This document shows positions 47,280-58,153 of a DNA stretch of 64,000 nt, piece by piece. This DNA is from Sparassis latifolia. Lineage: Eukaryota > Basidiomycota > Agaricomycetes > Polyporales > Sparassidaceae. The notes below the pieces were generated by a model. It ran no database searches, was not told the DNA's origin, and worked only from the letters and a program-made list of their open reading frames with translations. Numbering within the stretch: position 1 is the stretch's first letter; each line of letters starts with the position of its first letter. The stretch lies in contig CM031555.1 of the NCBI GenBank assembly GCA_018466975.1, forward strand, positions 1,922,001-1,986,000, written 5' to 3'. The position numbers and the translations under genes were made by a program.

Positions 47280-48728
47280 GCGTTTCGCTAAGTGGGAATA
47301 CTGTCGTCGCCCGGGTTGATGTGTATGTTGTATCGTTGGAGGAGAATTAGCGTCTTCTGTGAAAGATGAGAATGTTTCAAAGAAAATCATATTGTGTCCC
47401 TAGCTTGTGCTTTGACTGTCATGGGAATGACGTTGACGTTGACCCAGGCTCTGCTGCGATTGAAACAGTTTTTAACGTAGATATCGATATGCGACGTAAT
47501 CCTGGAGGTTCAACCCAAGTAAATCATCGACGAGGGGCGAAGACAGATTCGGAAGACACTCTCGAAACCTTTGGCACAGATACTGAGCAACGGGACTCAC
47601 ATTATCACGCACTCCCGAAAGGGCGCACAGAACGAATGAATTAAAGAAGCCGAAGCTGTTGTGCGATCAGTCGGGACTTGTTCAACAGTAAGCGTGGCGC
47701 GGCGCCCGTTAAAACAGCAAAACAAGATTTTAGCGACGACACCTTCTGCGAGAGGCCCATGTCAGGTTACTTGTGCGCCAAGTTCACACTATCTTGAAGG
47801 CCAATACGATATGCTGGAGAAATAAGTGATGGTCTTCGAAACCCCCGTACCTGAGGGAGGGCGGTCCCTGTGAGTGGAGTGAGCATTTCCGAGACAGTAC
47901 CTGGCGCCAGTTCGCGCCTTCCGACACGGCAACCTCGAATCCATACCCTACGGCATGGTGGGTCATGGGATGGAATCATCGGCGGCGGTCGGCAGTAAAT
48001 GCTATACTGTACCCCGAGCGATACGCACACCAAGGACACGGGACAATGTCTACATGATCCTGATGGGCACGCGGTGCGCCACTATTAAGAATCATGGGTG
48101 CCGGGTGGAAAGTGTCGGACGACTTGTGCCAGAACAGAAGCAACAGACATGTACCGCGTAGTCCCCGCACATAAAAGTTCCGGACAGCTTCTGATACCCG
48201 AAGCTTCGTCCAGCCAGAGAAAATCACTCGACAAAGCAGCGAGCTTTGGATAAGACTCACCATTGATCACTGCATTGTACAGCATTAACACTTGTTCGTA
48301 CCGTCGGAGGTGCAAACTGAGGTGTCTATCATCTTCGACTCTGCTGTTACGCCAGGGGATGGAGAGCAGCTGTCTGTGTGGGAGCCGTTTGTCCTAGGCA
48401 TCTCACAAACGCATGTCATTGTAATGCGCATGATCGTCCGGCGAGCAAGATTTTATGGGTGTATTTGTCGTCACGATAAGTTGGTCAGGGCGTCGTGATC
48501 TGTCGATTCAACTTGGGCACTGCGATAATACATCAGTAGTAATGGCTGACGTGAATACTCGAGGGCCGCAGCAATGAGGAGAATATTAGTTGTCATGAGA
48601 GTCTGTCCATAGTACATGTGAGAACGTCTTGTCATCTAAGTCAACTTCCCCGACACTCCCCGGAAGTGTTCCTCAACTCTGCGGCTACAGAGTGTCACTC
48701 GATATCGTCCACTGATGAGAACAAGACA
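47280..48728. other. Intergenic with one weak minus-strand gene candidate
   Basis: 1.4 kb between the metallothionein and BET4. A chain of three minus-strand segments (about 48262-48340, 48152-48191 and 48050-48071) with GTGAGT/TATCAG and GTACAT/AATAG junctions would read LSLHLRRYEQVLMLYNAVIN, EAVRNFYVRGLR and VAHRVPIRIM-stop, but no start was found (see finding). The rest shows nothing recognisable. Confidence 0.35.
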
Positions 48729-50122
48729 TCACTCACATAGATCAATATATCTCTGCCGCCTATTCGTGTCAAGAATTTGTAATTGCGACAGATAGCTGAG
48801 ACATTCTGCGAGGAGCGTGTTTTGCTCCGTCTCGTTCAATCGAGGCCTATGATTTTGCAATACAAGCCACTTGTAAAAAACCAGAGACTCCATGCACCCT
48901 AAATGGAAATGAACCGACGTGAATTCCAGATTTTCCAATAGAAGCTCGCTCCTCACATTTACTGTCAGGTTGTTCGTCTAATAACTCTTGGATGGAAGCG
49001 ATCTCTCGGCATAGAATCTCATAGTCATCGCCTAAGAGTTTTTGCTTGAACACATCAAGCGTGAATCGAATGAGACAACGCGCGCACCGTTACCGATCAG
49101 CCATCTATGATATATCCACACGCTTTGATCTTCTGGGTCGGTATACATCGCATTCTTGACGAGGTCAAATTCTAAGCACACACAAAGAGAATAAACACCG
49201 AGGTAAAATTCACTACGGATGCAATAACAACTCACCATATTCTCTCGACTTCTTGGGGTCTAGTTTACCAGCGTCCCAGAGCAGAGAGAGCACTTTGGAA
49301 CGCTGGTGCCAAGCACTGAAATTGGAGAAGTTTGATTCGATCTTGCGAGTTGTATACGCCAACTCGGTCTGCTCCGGTCGCTTAACCGGCATGCTGCTTA
49401 GCACGTAACGACGGTAGTTCCATGCGTGAACTGCGAAGACAGTTCAGAAATGGGTGCTCAGATGGTGAAGTCACTGTACGTGACCTACAGTTACGGGCAT
49501 CAACGTCAAGCATCTTCTCGACAACAAACAGCTCCTTATTCCAATAGCTCTTTCTCCAACCATCTGGGTCAGCTTCCGAGGGACCTTCAGGGACTCTCTC
49601 AAGACACCAACGGCGATGATTCCAAATCCAGTAAACCTTGGGGTGCTGCTTCAGGAAGGAAGTCGTGAGGGATAGATCATCAGACAAGATCACATTAACG
49701 TCTGTCGGAGAGCTGTGCGACCACAGATTCACAGGTCAGTATAGTAGAGGTTCCTCCAATGCAAGCGTCCTACCTGTTGGGGAAGATGCCATAAAGTAAT
49801 ATATTGCGCCTGTAATTCCAGATCGTGTAGAATTCGGGACAGACGTGTAACAAACGCGTAGTCAAATCCAAAGCATTTCTGCTCCAGTCGCTGTTCTTCT
49901 TCTGCGTGCATGGCGTTACATCTTGGAAGATGCCCTGCAATGTCCTGACACACCTTTATCAGTACTTCGTCGGTCAGAGCGAGGTACTCTTTGAGCTTCG
50001 CTCGTTCCCGCTGTTCTTTGGCCTCTAAAGCCTCCTGAGAGTAGCGTATGCGTTTCACACCATGCTATCACATCGTTGAGTTAGCTGAACAACGTCTGTA
50101 GTGCGAGAGAGATACTGACCAT
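48729..50122 (-). CDS. BET4: Rab geranylgeranyltransferase alpha subunit
   Basis: The first coding exon is just the ATG (50120-50122); after a 55-nt intron the second reads HGVKRIRYSQEALEAKEQRE (to about 49930). Later exons carry the prenyltransferase alpha repeats: VYWIWNHRRWCLERVP (about 49610-49660), VHAWNYRRYVLSSMP, NFSAWHQRSKVLSLLWDAGK (about 49270-49320) and QSVWIYHRWLIGNG (about 49080-49130), then a C-terminal helical part with ESLVFYKWLVLQNHRPRLNE and ECLSYLSQLQILDTNRRQRY. The end is at the TGA at 48729, or possibly in a short further exon. Bet4 pairs with the Bet2 beta subunit and, with the REP escort, geranylgeranylates Rab C-termini such as the GGCC tail of the YPT1 encoded at 16.8 kb. 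Divergent with SYF1 (150 bp between ATGs). Confidence 0.92.
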
Positions 50123-50272
50123 AGCGGCCTCTCACTTCGCCGCGGATGACGCCCGAAGGGTACATGGTGTGGTCACGTGCATACACCACCGCGTTCTTGC
50201 TGCATATTCCCTCCTCACCTTCAGGCTTTAGTGGGCTCCAGGAGCATTTTATTGCAAGATATCGCTGCTAAG

Positions 50273-53200
50273 ATGCCGTCTATGGAGTCTCTAACGTCCA
50301 TCTTTCCTTTGACTTTCCCAGTTCCGAAGCCAACAACACACCCGGACCTCATCCCCACGAAGGACATCGTCCGGGAGGAAGACATCCTCCGGAACCCGTC
50401 CTCTTTCAGACACTGGTGGACGGCGATACAAAACACGAAAGAAGCGTCCTCCGCGCTCCAAAAGGCCGAGGGGCCCATCGACTTGGAGCCCGTGGTGGCC
50501 GTTCTGCTTGGACCGCTCGCATCGCCCACCGCGCGCAAGTCGCTCCAGCGTCTGACCTACCTGTACGAGGCCGCGCTCATACAATTCCCCGGCTCGTTCA
50601 AGCTATGGAAATCATATCTCCAAACCCGCATGTCGTTCGTCCTGGGCAAGCTCGTGGTCAAGAAGCGGGCTGGAGGCCGGAAGAAATTCCCGGAGATGAG
50701 AGAGGCGCTCGAAGACGCAAGAGAGGATATGGAGCAGTTGGAGGGAGGCTTGGACGGTATCGTTGGCTGGGAGGAGTGGAAGGCCCTAATCGCAACATTC
50801 GAACGCGCTCTTATGTGGTTGCCAAAAGTACGTCTCCCAAAAAATCGGTCTTTTCCCGCCAGTCTGACTCCCTGCCATCGCGGATTTAGCTGCCTCGCCT
50901 ATGGCTTCTATACCTCTCGATATTCAACCACCCCTTCTGTCCCCCGATCGTCTCAAACACCCATGCACGCCGCACGTACGACCGCGCGCTCCGCACCCTC
51001 CCCCCTTCCCTCCATTCCCGTATCTGGGCCCGCTACCTCCTCTGGGCCGAAGACAAAGGCGGCGCGACGACCGTCGCCATCTACCGCCGTTACCTCGCTG
51101 TCGACCCGAGCATCACCGAGCGCTACACGGCGCTCCTGCTCTCCGAGAATAACGCGGACCCGCGCCCGCTCGAGGCCGCGAAACTGCTGCTCTCCCTGGC
51201 GCGCAAGGCCGCGCGGGGCGAGTACACGAGCCCTGAAGGCAAGAGCCCATACCAGCTCCTGGGGGAGTGGCTCGAAGTGGTGGAGCAGCACCAGAAAGGT
51301 GCTCCCGCCCTACGACGAAGATGAGGACCCCACGAATTTGCGCAAGCTCAACGTCGAGCGCATTGTCCAGAAGGACGGCCTGGACGTGTACAAAGACCAG
51401 GCGGGGAGGCTGTGGACCGGTCTTGCGACGTATTGGATCAAACGGGGAGAATTCGACCGCGCAAAGATGACGTTCGAGAACGGTATCTCGTCTGTGCTTA
51501 CCATCAAGGACTTCACGCAGATATTCGACGCGTACGCCGAGTTCTCCGAGAGTCTGATCAGCGCTATGATGGAGAGCTTGGCCAACCCAGACGAAGACGA
51601 GGACGAGGAGGACGTCAAGGAGACGGAGGCGGAGTTGGACGCCAGGATGAAGGAATTCGAGGAGCTCATGGACCGAAGACCGTTCTTAGTCAACGACGTG
51701 CTACTCAGGAGAAACCCAAACGATGTGCAAGAGTGGGAGAAACGCGCCGCGTTGTGGGGCGAAGACGATGAGAAGGTTCAGTCCTCTTCTCGTTCTGCAG
51801 AACCGGTAGCTGACCATGCCTCCCCAGGTGGCGGAGACATATACGAAGGCACTCTCGACCGTCGGCCCCCGCAAAGCTACCGCCAATTTCCACCGGCTAT
51901 TCATCAATTTTGCCAAGTTCTACGAGGAGGGTGGAACTACGGGTGAAGCGGAGTATGACCTGGACAGCGCCCGCAAGGTCCTTGAGAAGGCCACGAAAGT
52001 AAACTTCAAGAACGTAGACGACCTGGCGGAAATATGGTGCGAGTGGGCGGAGATGGAGGTCCGCCACGAGTAAGTTTCATCCCAGGTACACCCTTGTGTA
52101 GTCAAGATCGACACTGACTACGCCTTTCAGAAACTACGACGAAGCGATAAGGGTCATGCAGCGCGCGGCCGTCATACCCAAGAACGTCAAAATCAGTTAT
52201 CACGACCACGTAAGTACAACAGGACGCGTATGTACATTTCCCGCAATACTAATACCCATTCAGTCATTACCAGTCCAAGCTCGTCTCTTCAAGTCGCTGA
52301 AGCTGTGGTCATTCTACGTCGACCTCGAAGAGTCCTTGGGCACAGTCGAATCGACAAAAGCCGTGTATGACAAGATCCTTGAACTGCGCATAGCGAACGC
52401 GCAGGTCGTCGTCAACTACGCCGCTTTCCTGGAGGAGAACCAATACTACGAGGAAAGCTTCAAGGCATGTCTTGTACTGTGCTTTGTTTGGGCTTCCCGG
52501 TTGGCTGACGATGGCTCCGCAGGTGTACGAGCGCGGCACGGAACTGTTCACCTTCCCAGTCTCCTTCGAGATCTGGAACATCTACCTGGCGAAGTTCATC
52601 AAGCGATATGTGAGTGGGCACTGAAGATCGGCTCAGGCTCTAAACGCTCATATATTTATACAGGGTGGCACAAAAGTGGAGCGGTCGCGAGACCTGTTCG
52701 AGCAAGCCTTGGACAAATGTCCTCCCAAATCATGCAAACCTATATTCTTGTTGTACGCTCAGTTCGAAGAAGACCACGGACTGGCCAAACGGGCGATGTC
52801 CACCTACGACCGCGCGACTCAAGTCGTCGTCGACGAGGACAAGTTTGAGGCAAGTGGTCTATTCCTATGAAGCTACGACGGATCGTGTAACTGACCGCGC
52901 CTCGCAGCTCTTCACGATCTACATTGCGAAGGCTACGGCGAACTACGGCCTGCCCGCGACACGGCCAATCTACGAGCGCGCGCTCGAGATCCTGCCGGAC
53001 AAGCAGACGGCGGAGATGTGCCTGCGCTTCGCCGCGATGGAGCGCAAGCTGGGCGAGATCGACCGCGCGCGCGCGATCTACGCGCACGCGTCGCAGTTCT
53101 GCGACCCGCGCGTGCTCCCCAAGTTCTGGACGGAGTGGAACAGCTTCGAGATCGAGACGGGGTCCGAGGACACGTTCCGCGAGATGCTGCGCATCAAGCG

Positions 53201-53474
53201 CAGCGTGCAGGCGCAGTTCAACACGGAGGCGTCGTATATCGCCGCGCAGATGGCGGTCAAGGAGGGCACGGGGAAGGTGCTGGACGGCGGTGCGGCGGCA
53301 CCTGCGGATGCGATGGCTGCTGCAGAGCGGCAAGCGGGTGGAGCCAAGGGCCCCGCGTTCGTCTCAGCGAGCACTAACGTGCGACAGCAGGAGGAGGCGG
53401 AGACAGAGGAGCAGCCTGCCGAGGCACAGGCGAACGACGAGGAGATCCACATCTCGGACGAGGAAGACTTGTAG
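50273..53474 (+). CDS. SYF1: Pre-mRNA splicing factor SYF1 (XAB2), HAT-repeat protein
   Basis: Starts MPSMESLTSIFPLTFPVPKP at 50273 (an in-frame upstream ATG at 50177 adds a Cys/Pro-rich, unlike segment). Conserved blocks: REEDILRNPSSFRHWWTAIQ, YLYEAALIQFPGSFKLWKSY, LPRLWLLYLSIFNHPFCPPI (exon at about 50890), WARYLLWAEDKGGATTVAIY, LWTGLATYWIKRGEFDRAKM, KATKVNFKNVDDLAEIWCEW, SLKLWSFYVDLEESLGTVES, FTFPVSFEIWNIYLAKFIKR, NYGLPATRPIYERALEILPD and FCDPRVLPKFWTEWNSFEIE. It ends in an Ala/Glu tail with HISDEEDL-stop at 53474. These are HAT repeats, and the order is that of Syf1/XAB2 in the Prp19-associated complex (NTC) of the active spliceosome. The frame slips by one base at the AAAGG run 51295-51299 (see finding); both sides align. 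Confidence 0.94.
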
Positions 53475-53523
53475 GCTGTTGTATTGTTATGCTCTCATCT
53501 TGCTGCTGTGCTTTTTGGTTGTA

Positions 53524-54377
53524 TTATCTGCTGTTCCATCGGTCTATCTCGGCTGCACAGAGGTCTTCCCATTGCGCGTCCCAGCTGCCTTCTTCTAGGT
53601 GGGGCTGAGCGACCCATTGGGCGATTGCGTATCGAGACGCTTCGAAGGGGACATCGTGGCTCCGCAGTGTGTCGACAAGCTCGATGTGCATCTCTAGTGA
53701 ACGATGGTATGGGATGAGAATTTCGGGAACGGAAGAGACTGTGTATCTCGGTTATAGCGGGCTTAGGATAGCATACCGGAGACGGCATACCAAATTTCTC
53801 AAGTGACCAGGTCACCCATAGCGGGTCTTGCACCCATTCCCAGCCCTTGACCTTGTGGGCCTCGAATAGTATTGCTTCAATGCTGTCCACTAGGTTGTTC
53901 ATCTTGGCAAACTGCTTTTTCTACGCCATTCGGGTCAGGAACCGGAGGCAGAGAGATGAGAAATGACGTACGAGCTTCACTATGACGGCGTCGAGGTCTG
54001 CTATCCGGCCCTCCATCAGCTCGAGCTTAGGCTGTACGATTCGATAGGCTGGCCGTGTCCCCGCAGGGAGAACGGCTAGATCGTTGCTAGCAAAAGGTCT
54101 TCAGTCGCATTCACCGATCAGTGGGAGAGACTTGTACGACGTACTCGAGCTCTGTCCTCGCGTCGACGAGAGTCTTGGCGGCCTTGAGGCCGTCGACAAG
54201 GACGATGTCATTCCAGGTCTCGGTAACTGCACGGAGCTCCTGCAGAAGGGACCTGAGCTTGCGGTGGTAAGTGGATTCGGAGAGCCTGGAGGGGGAGATG
54301 GGTGTGACGGGTTGTCTGGCTTGCACGGGAGAGGAGGTGGGTGTGGACGGTCCTTTGAACGAAGCCAGACGACTCAT
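53524..54377 (-). CDS. Conserved fungal protein of unknown function
   Basis: Four exons, about 240 residues. MSRLASFKGPSTPTSSPVQA (start 54377) is a Ser/Thr/Pro-rich lead; SESTYHRKLRSLLQELRAVT and DIVLVDGLKAAKTLVDARTE are helical; exon 2 (about 53994-54090) reads NDLAVLPAGTRPAYRIVQPK and RIADLDAVIVKLKKQFAKMN; exon 3 contains NLVDSIEAILFEAHKVKGWE and WVQDPLWVTWSLEKF; exon 4 gives PEILIPYHRSLEMHIELVDT and WDAQWEDLCAAEIDRWNSR-stop at 53524. All junctions are GT-AG and in frame. The coiled-coil middle and Trp-rich C-terminus look like a folded, conserved protein, perhaps a subunit of a larger complex, but I cannot assign a family. Its convergent neighbour SYF1 ends 50 bases away; it is divergent from the WD40 gene. 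Confidence 0.75.
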
Positions 54378-54523
54378 TGTTGCGGCGTGAAGACAGAACT
54401 TGCAAGGAGCACTAAGCACACATGTGCACGTGATCTGAGAACGCGTCGCGACCAGATCGGGCAAGTCGAAGACCATTTTCGTCACTCTTCTTCTTGCCCA
54501 TCACCCGCCGGGGTCACTGAGAA

Positions 54524-56169
54524 ATGATACCCGTAGCCACGCTGTCGACGAACCCGCCGCAGTTCATACGCGCAGAGGCAGAACTCATACGCGAGGATGT
54601 ACGTGTCCCATATCTGCTCACCGGCCCGGACGCGGTGCTCTGCTCACCACGCCTCGCCATTCCAGTTGCGGAGACAGAAGGCGGTGAGCACGAAAGACCT
54701 TGGCTCCCCCATCGAGATCCCTGGAAAGGCCCTCGCCCTACAAGTCAGAGGAGACAACGCGTGGATCGCGGAGAACGACCATCTCGTCAGAAAGCTCGAT
54801 CTCGAGGTACTCACTCGCGCCACACCGTTCGCCGCTTACCCTCTGACCACTGCCCTCTGTGCGATGTAGACCGGAAAGTCTCTCCAGGTTTTCCGCGGAC
54901 ACACAGCGCCTGTGACATGTCTCGCATTCTTCGACAAGGTGCAGGGCTCGGGCGCGGGCGATATCCTCATCACAGGCTCTTGGGATAAAGTGACCAGCAA
55001 ATCCTCATGTCCCTGTATTCGCCTACTGATCCAGCCCGCCAGACCATCAAACTGTGGGACGTGCGGGTCTGTATTCTCTCCTCCTGAAGACGACGCCACT
55101 TGACACATCGCATCAGACCAAAGCCCTGATCTCGTCCACGAACGCGCACACCGACTTTGTCAAGGTCCTCCTCGTGATCCCCGCCCTCCGCCTCCTCGTC
55201 TCCGGGGCTCCGACTTCGTAGTGCGACTATGGTGCGCAGCCACGTCTATTCTACCGCTCGCCCCATTGATCCACCTCCCAGGGACCTTTCTGCGATCCAA
55301 GAAGGGAAGCCCCTGCCCTCCGTCGGCTCCATATCGTCACACACCCGCCCCGTCGAGGCGCTCGACGCACGCGCGGTCACAGACAGTACCGCCGTGCTCT
55401 ACACCGCCGACACCATGGGCATCATCAACGTCTGGGACCTTACGCGGGAGGACGACAACGACAACAGCGACGGCGTCCCGTCGCGGTGGCGCAGCACGCT
55501 GCAAGACAGCCTGGACCATCACCGCACGCGGATCAACGCGATGATGTACGGCAGCGGGCAGCTGTGGACAGGCACGTTCCCCCTCTCTCCGCAGGGCCCC
55601 GCTCACCAAGCTGACCGTTCGCGCGCCAGCGTCCTCGGATGACACCGTCCAGGTGCGGCTGTACCCGCCCTCGCCCGGCTCGCAGCCGCGCATCCCGCCC
55701 ATCGCGCACCCGACCGCGGTCAAGGCGCTCCTCCCGCTCGCGCTCACGCCCCTCGCCGAGCCGTACCTCATCACCGGCGCGGGCGACGCCCTGCGCGCGT
55801 ACGACGTCTCTGAGCTGGACGAGCCCGAGCTCCTCGGCACGGTCGACGGACATTGGCACGACGTCACCGCGCTGCAGCTCTGGATGCGCAGGATCCCCGC
55901 GGCCGTCGAAGGCGGGCGGGTGCGCGTCGAGCCGTGGATCGTGAGCGCGAGCTTGGACGGGACGATCCGGAGGTGGAAGCTCAGCGGTGGGTGTCCTGTG
56001 ATCACCCAGGGATCGGTGGCTGATACGCTGTTGTCGTGTAGAATTATTGCATCCTCCGCCGCCCAAGCCTGCGGAAGAGAAGAAAGTGTCCGCTACGGTC
56101 CAGATGTCAGAAGAGGAAGAGCGCGAGCTTGCGGATCTCATGGATCTCATGGATTCCGATTCGGACTAG
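54524..56169 (+). CDS. WD40-repeat protein, function not assigned
   Basis: About nine exons. MIPVATLSTNPPQFIRAEAE (54524) is followed by AVSTKDLGSPIEIPGKALAL and WIAENDHLVRKLDLE; then TGKSLQVFRGHTAPVTCLAF with LITGSWDK and TIKLWDV; TKALISSTNAHTDFVKVLLV; VRLWDLSAIQEGKPLPSVGS; LYTADTMGIINVWDLTRED; INAMMYGSGQLWTASSDDTV; and VSASLDGTIRRWKLS (about 55940-55985). The acidic C-terminus (SEEEERELADLMDLMDSDSD) ends at 56169. Six to seven WD repeats make one propeller, usually a scaffold for a complex. Two oddities: a missing base in GGGG 55204-55207 breaks SGG|SDFVVRLW, and one intron has a GC donor (about 55570); see findings. Confidence 0.8.
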
Positions 56170-56303
56170 AGCGTATGATTCGACGCAGAGTACGTCGTGA
56201 TATCCTGATGTAACCCTACCTCGATTTGTAGAATGCGATATACCAAGATCCAAATACGATAATTGTACGATACGATAGCAACGGAGCACACACCATCGCA
56301 CAC

Positions 56304-57922
56304 TCATAGCTTCGCCCTTGAAGGCACCATCGAAGCATAGGCATTCTGCAGTGTCTCTGCCGCTGTTGCCACCATCTCATCGACACTGTTGCGTCCAAGT
56401 GAGCTGAGGAATTCCAGACAATAACACATTTGTAAACCCACATTTCCTTGGCTGGCTTGATATCCTGATGTGAAAGCATCAGCGAATAGACATACATCGA
56501 GCGACGAGGCTGCTCACGTTAATAGAGCCGGCGACTTTCCCCATGAGCCCTGCAGGGAACGGTGAGCACAAAAAAGCACAAGACGAGTGAGCAAAGTGAC
56601 GTTCTTACATCGCTGACTCTCGATGAACTTCTCCGGATGTTGCTCCAGGTCGACCATGTACGGAATCTTGCCCTGCGAAGTCAGCTCAGCAACCTCCTGC
56701 TGCCTTTGCGCCCTACAAGCAAGAACAGTCAGCCATCCATCCACACGGCCACAACAGGTACGCAAGCGCACCAGCTATCGACGTAGGGCGTCCGCCGCAC
56801 GCTCATCGGACGGCCGGAATAGATGAGAGTGCGCACGGTATCGTCGTATCCTGCAGACAACAGGAGCTCCTTGTGCTTCGGTGGGGCAGCCGCCTCTTCG
56901 CTGGCGACAAAACGCGTGCCGACCCACACGCCCGCCGCGCCGTATCTGCGAAATTCACACAATGTCAAGGCGCCAATGGACCGCAATGGGCGACGAGTAC
57001 GCACGAGAGAGCAGCTGCGAGACCCCGCCCGTCGGCGATCGCGCCTGCGGCTACGACGATGACGGGCTCGCCCGTGAGTGGGCTCCGTGAGTCCTTGCAG
57101 AGATCTACACATGCGGGAATGAGGATCGAGAACGGGGTGTCCCCCGTGTGCCCGCCGCCTTCTCCGCCTTGCGCACAAATGATATCCACCCCTGACGTAA
57201 ATTCAGTCCACTAAATCGAAAATCCCTTATGTCCATTGCATACCTTGAGCGAGCGCCTTTGGAACGTGCTGCAACGCGCGTCAACACGCTTGCCAAGTCC
57301 AAGGTCGGACACGTACCTTTGGATGGCCGACCATGCTGAAATCAATCAGCGACTGCACACTTCGCAGGAGCGATACCTACTTCATGACGACCACACCTGC
57401 AGCATGCAGCTTGTCCACCATCTCTCTCGGCGGGACGCCGACCGCGCAAACAAACAGCGCCGCCTTGTTTCTGACAATGACGTCAGTGAGCTCCGGGAGT
57501 TGGCCGTTGGTGTAATCGTACTGGACGCGACGCGTGCGCGTGAGTGGTGCCGCGAGGTAAAACAAAAGTCGTGAGAGCGCGTACGTTCGTCTTGCGAGCG
57601 TTCCCGCCGAGCTGGGGGATAAGCAGATCGACGCCGAACGGCGCGTCCTTGTCTTCCAGTTGGCTCTTGAGCTCGTCGATATTCTGCTGCAGGATCTTCG
57701 GGTTCTGGCGCAGCCCGCCGATAACCCCCAATCCTCCTGCGCGGGACGCGAGTTATAACACGCGCATATATGTATGGACCGTGTTTAAGACTGACCGGCG
57801 TTGGTCACTGCTGCAGCAAGCTTCGGCCCTGCTGCAACGTTCATGCCAGCAAGCATGACAGGGTGGTTGATGTTGAACAGCTTGGTGAGCGGTGTCGAGA
57901 AGACGGGAGGTGAGGACGGCAT
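56304..57922 (-). CDS. Nitronate monooxygenase (2-nitropropane dioxygenase family)
   Basis: About eight exons from ATG 57922 (MPSSPPVFSTPLTKLFNINH). FMN-binding TIM-barrel features: HPVMLAGMNVAAGPKLAAAV, GGLGVIGGLRQNPKIL, PFGVDLLIPQLGGNARKTN, ALFVCAVGVPPREMVDKLHA, MVGHPKHVQKALAQGVDIIC, the Gly-rich AQGGEGGGHTGD (about 57145-57180) with the conserved His, LCKDSRSPLTGEPVIVVAAG, AAGVWVGTRFVASEEAAAPP (about 56885-56945) and DTVRTLIYSGRPMSVRRTPY. The C-terminus YASMVPSRAKL-stop is at 56304; the last tripeptide AKL resembles a peroxisomal PTS1, worth noting. It oxidises propionate-3-nitronate-type compounds with O2 and FMN. Divergent from the heme lyase gene (231 bp). Confidence 0.93.
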
Positions 57923-58153
57923 GGTCGGTGAATTTGTGAAGGGATTCAAGGAATAGTTTGAGCCTTTAAAGCTTTCGCGTCGTGCCGCGACGTGAATCAA
58001 GATACTGCATGCACCTAGCCTCCGCCTTCAATGGGAGCGATGCATTTGCCGGGATATCAGACTGAGGACAATCATGAGGACGGGAAGATGGGAGGAAGTA
58101 TCATGGGACCGTGCACGGGCGCTTGTATGCGACGATCTTGACGAGAGACCGAG

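Noticed and set aside
50177..50272. Upstream ATG for SYF1 adding 32 residues
   Set aside because: The extension is Cys/Pro-rich and unlike Syf1; the ATG at 50273 begins the region that resembles homologues and leaves room for the divergent promoter with BET4.
52740..53333. Long minus-strand open frame of about 197 codons within SYF1
   Set aside because: Antisense shadow of GC-rich HAT-repeat exons; the plus-strand protein is clearly conserved here.
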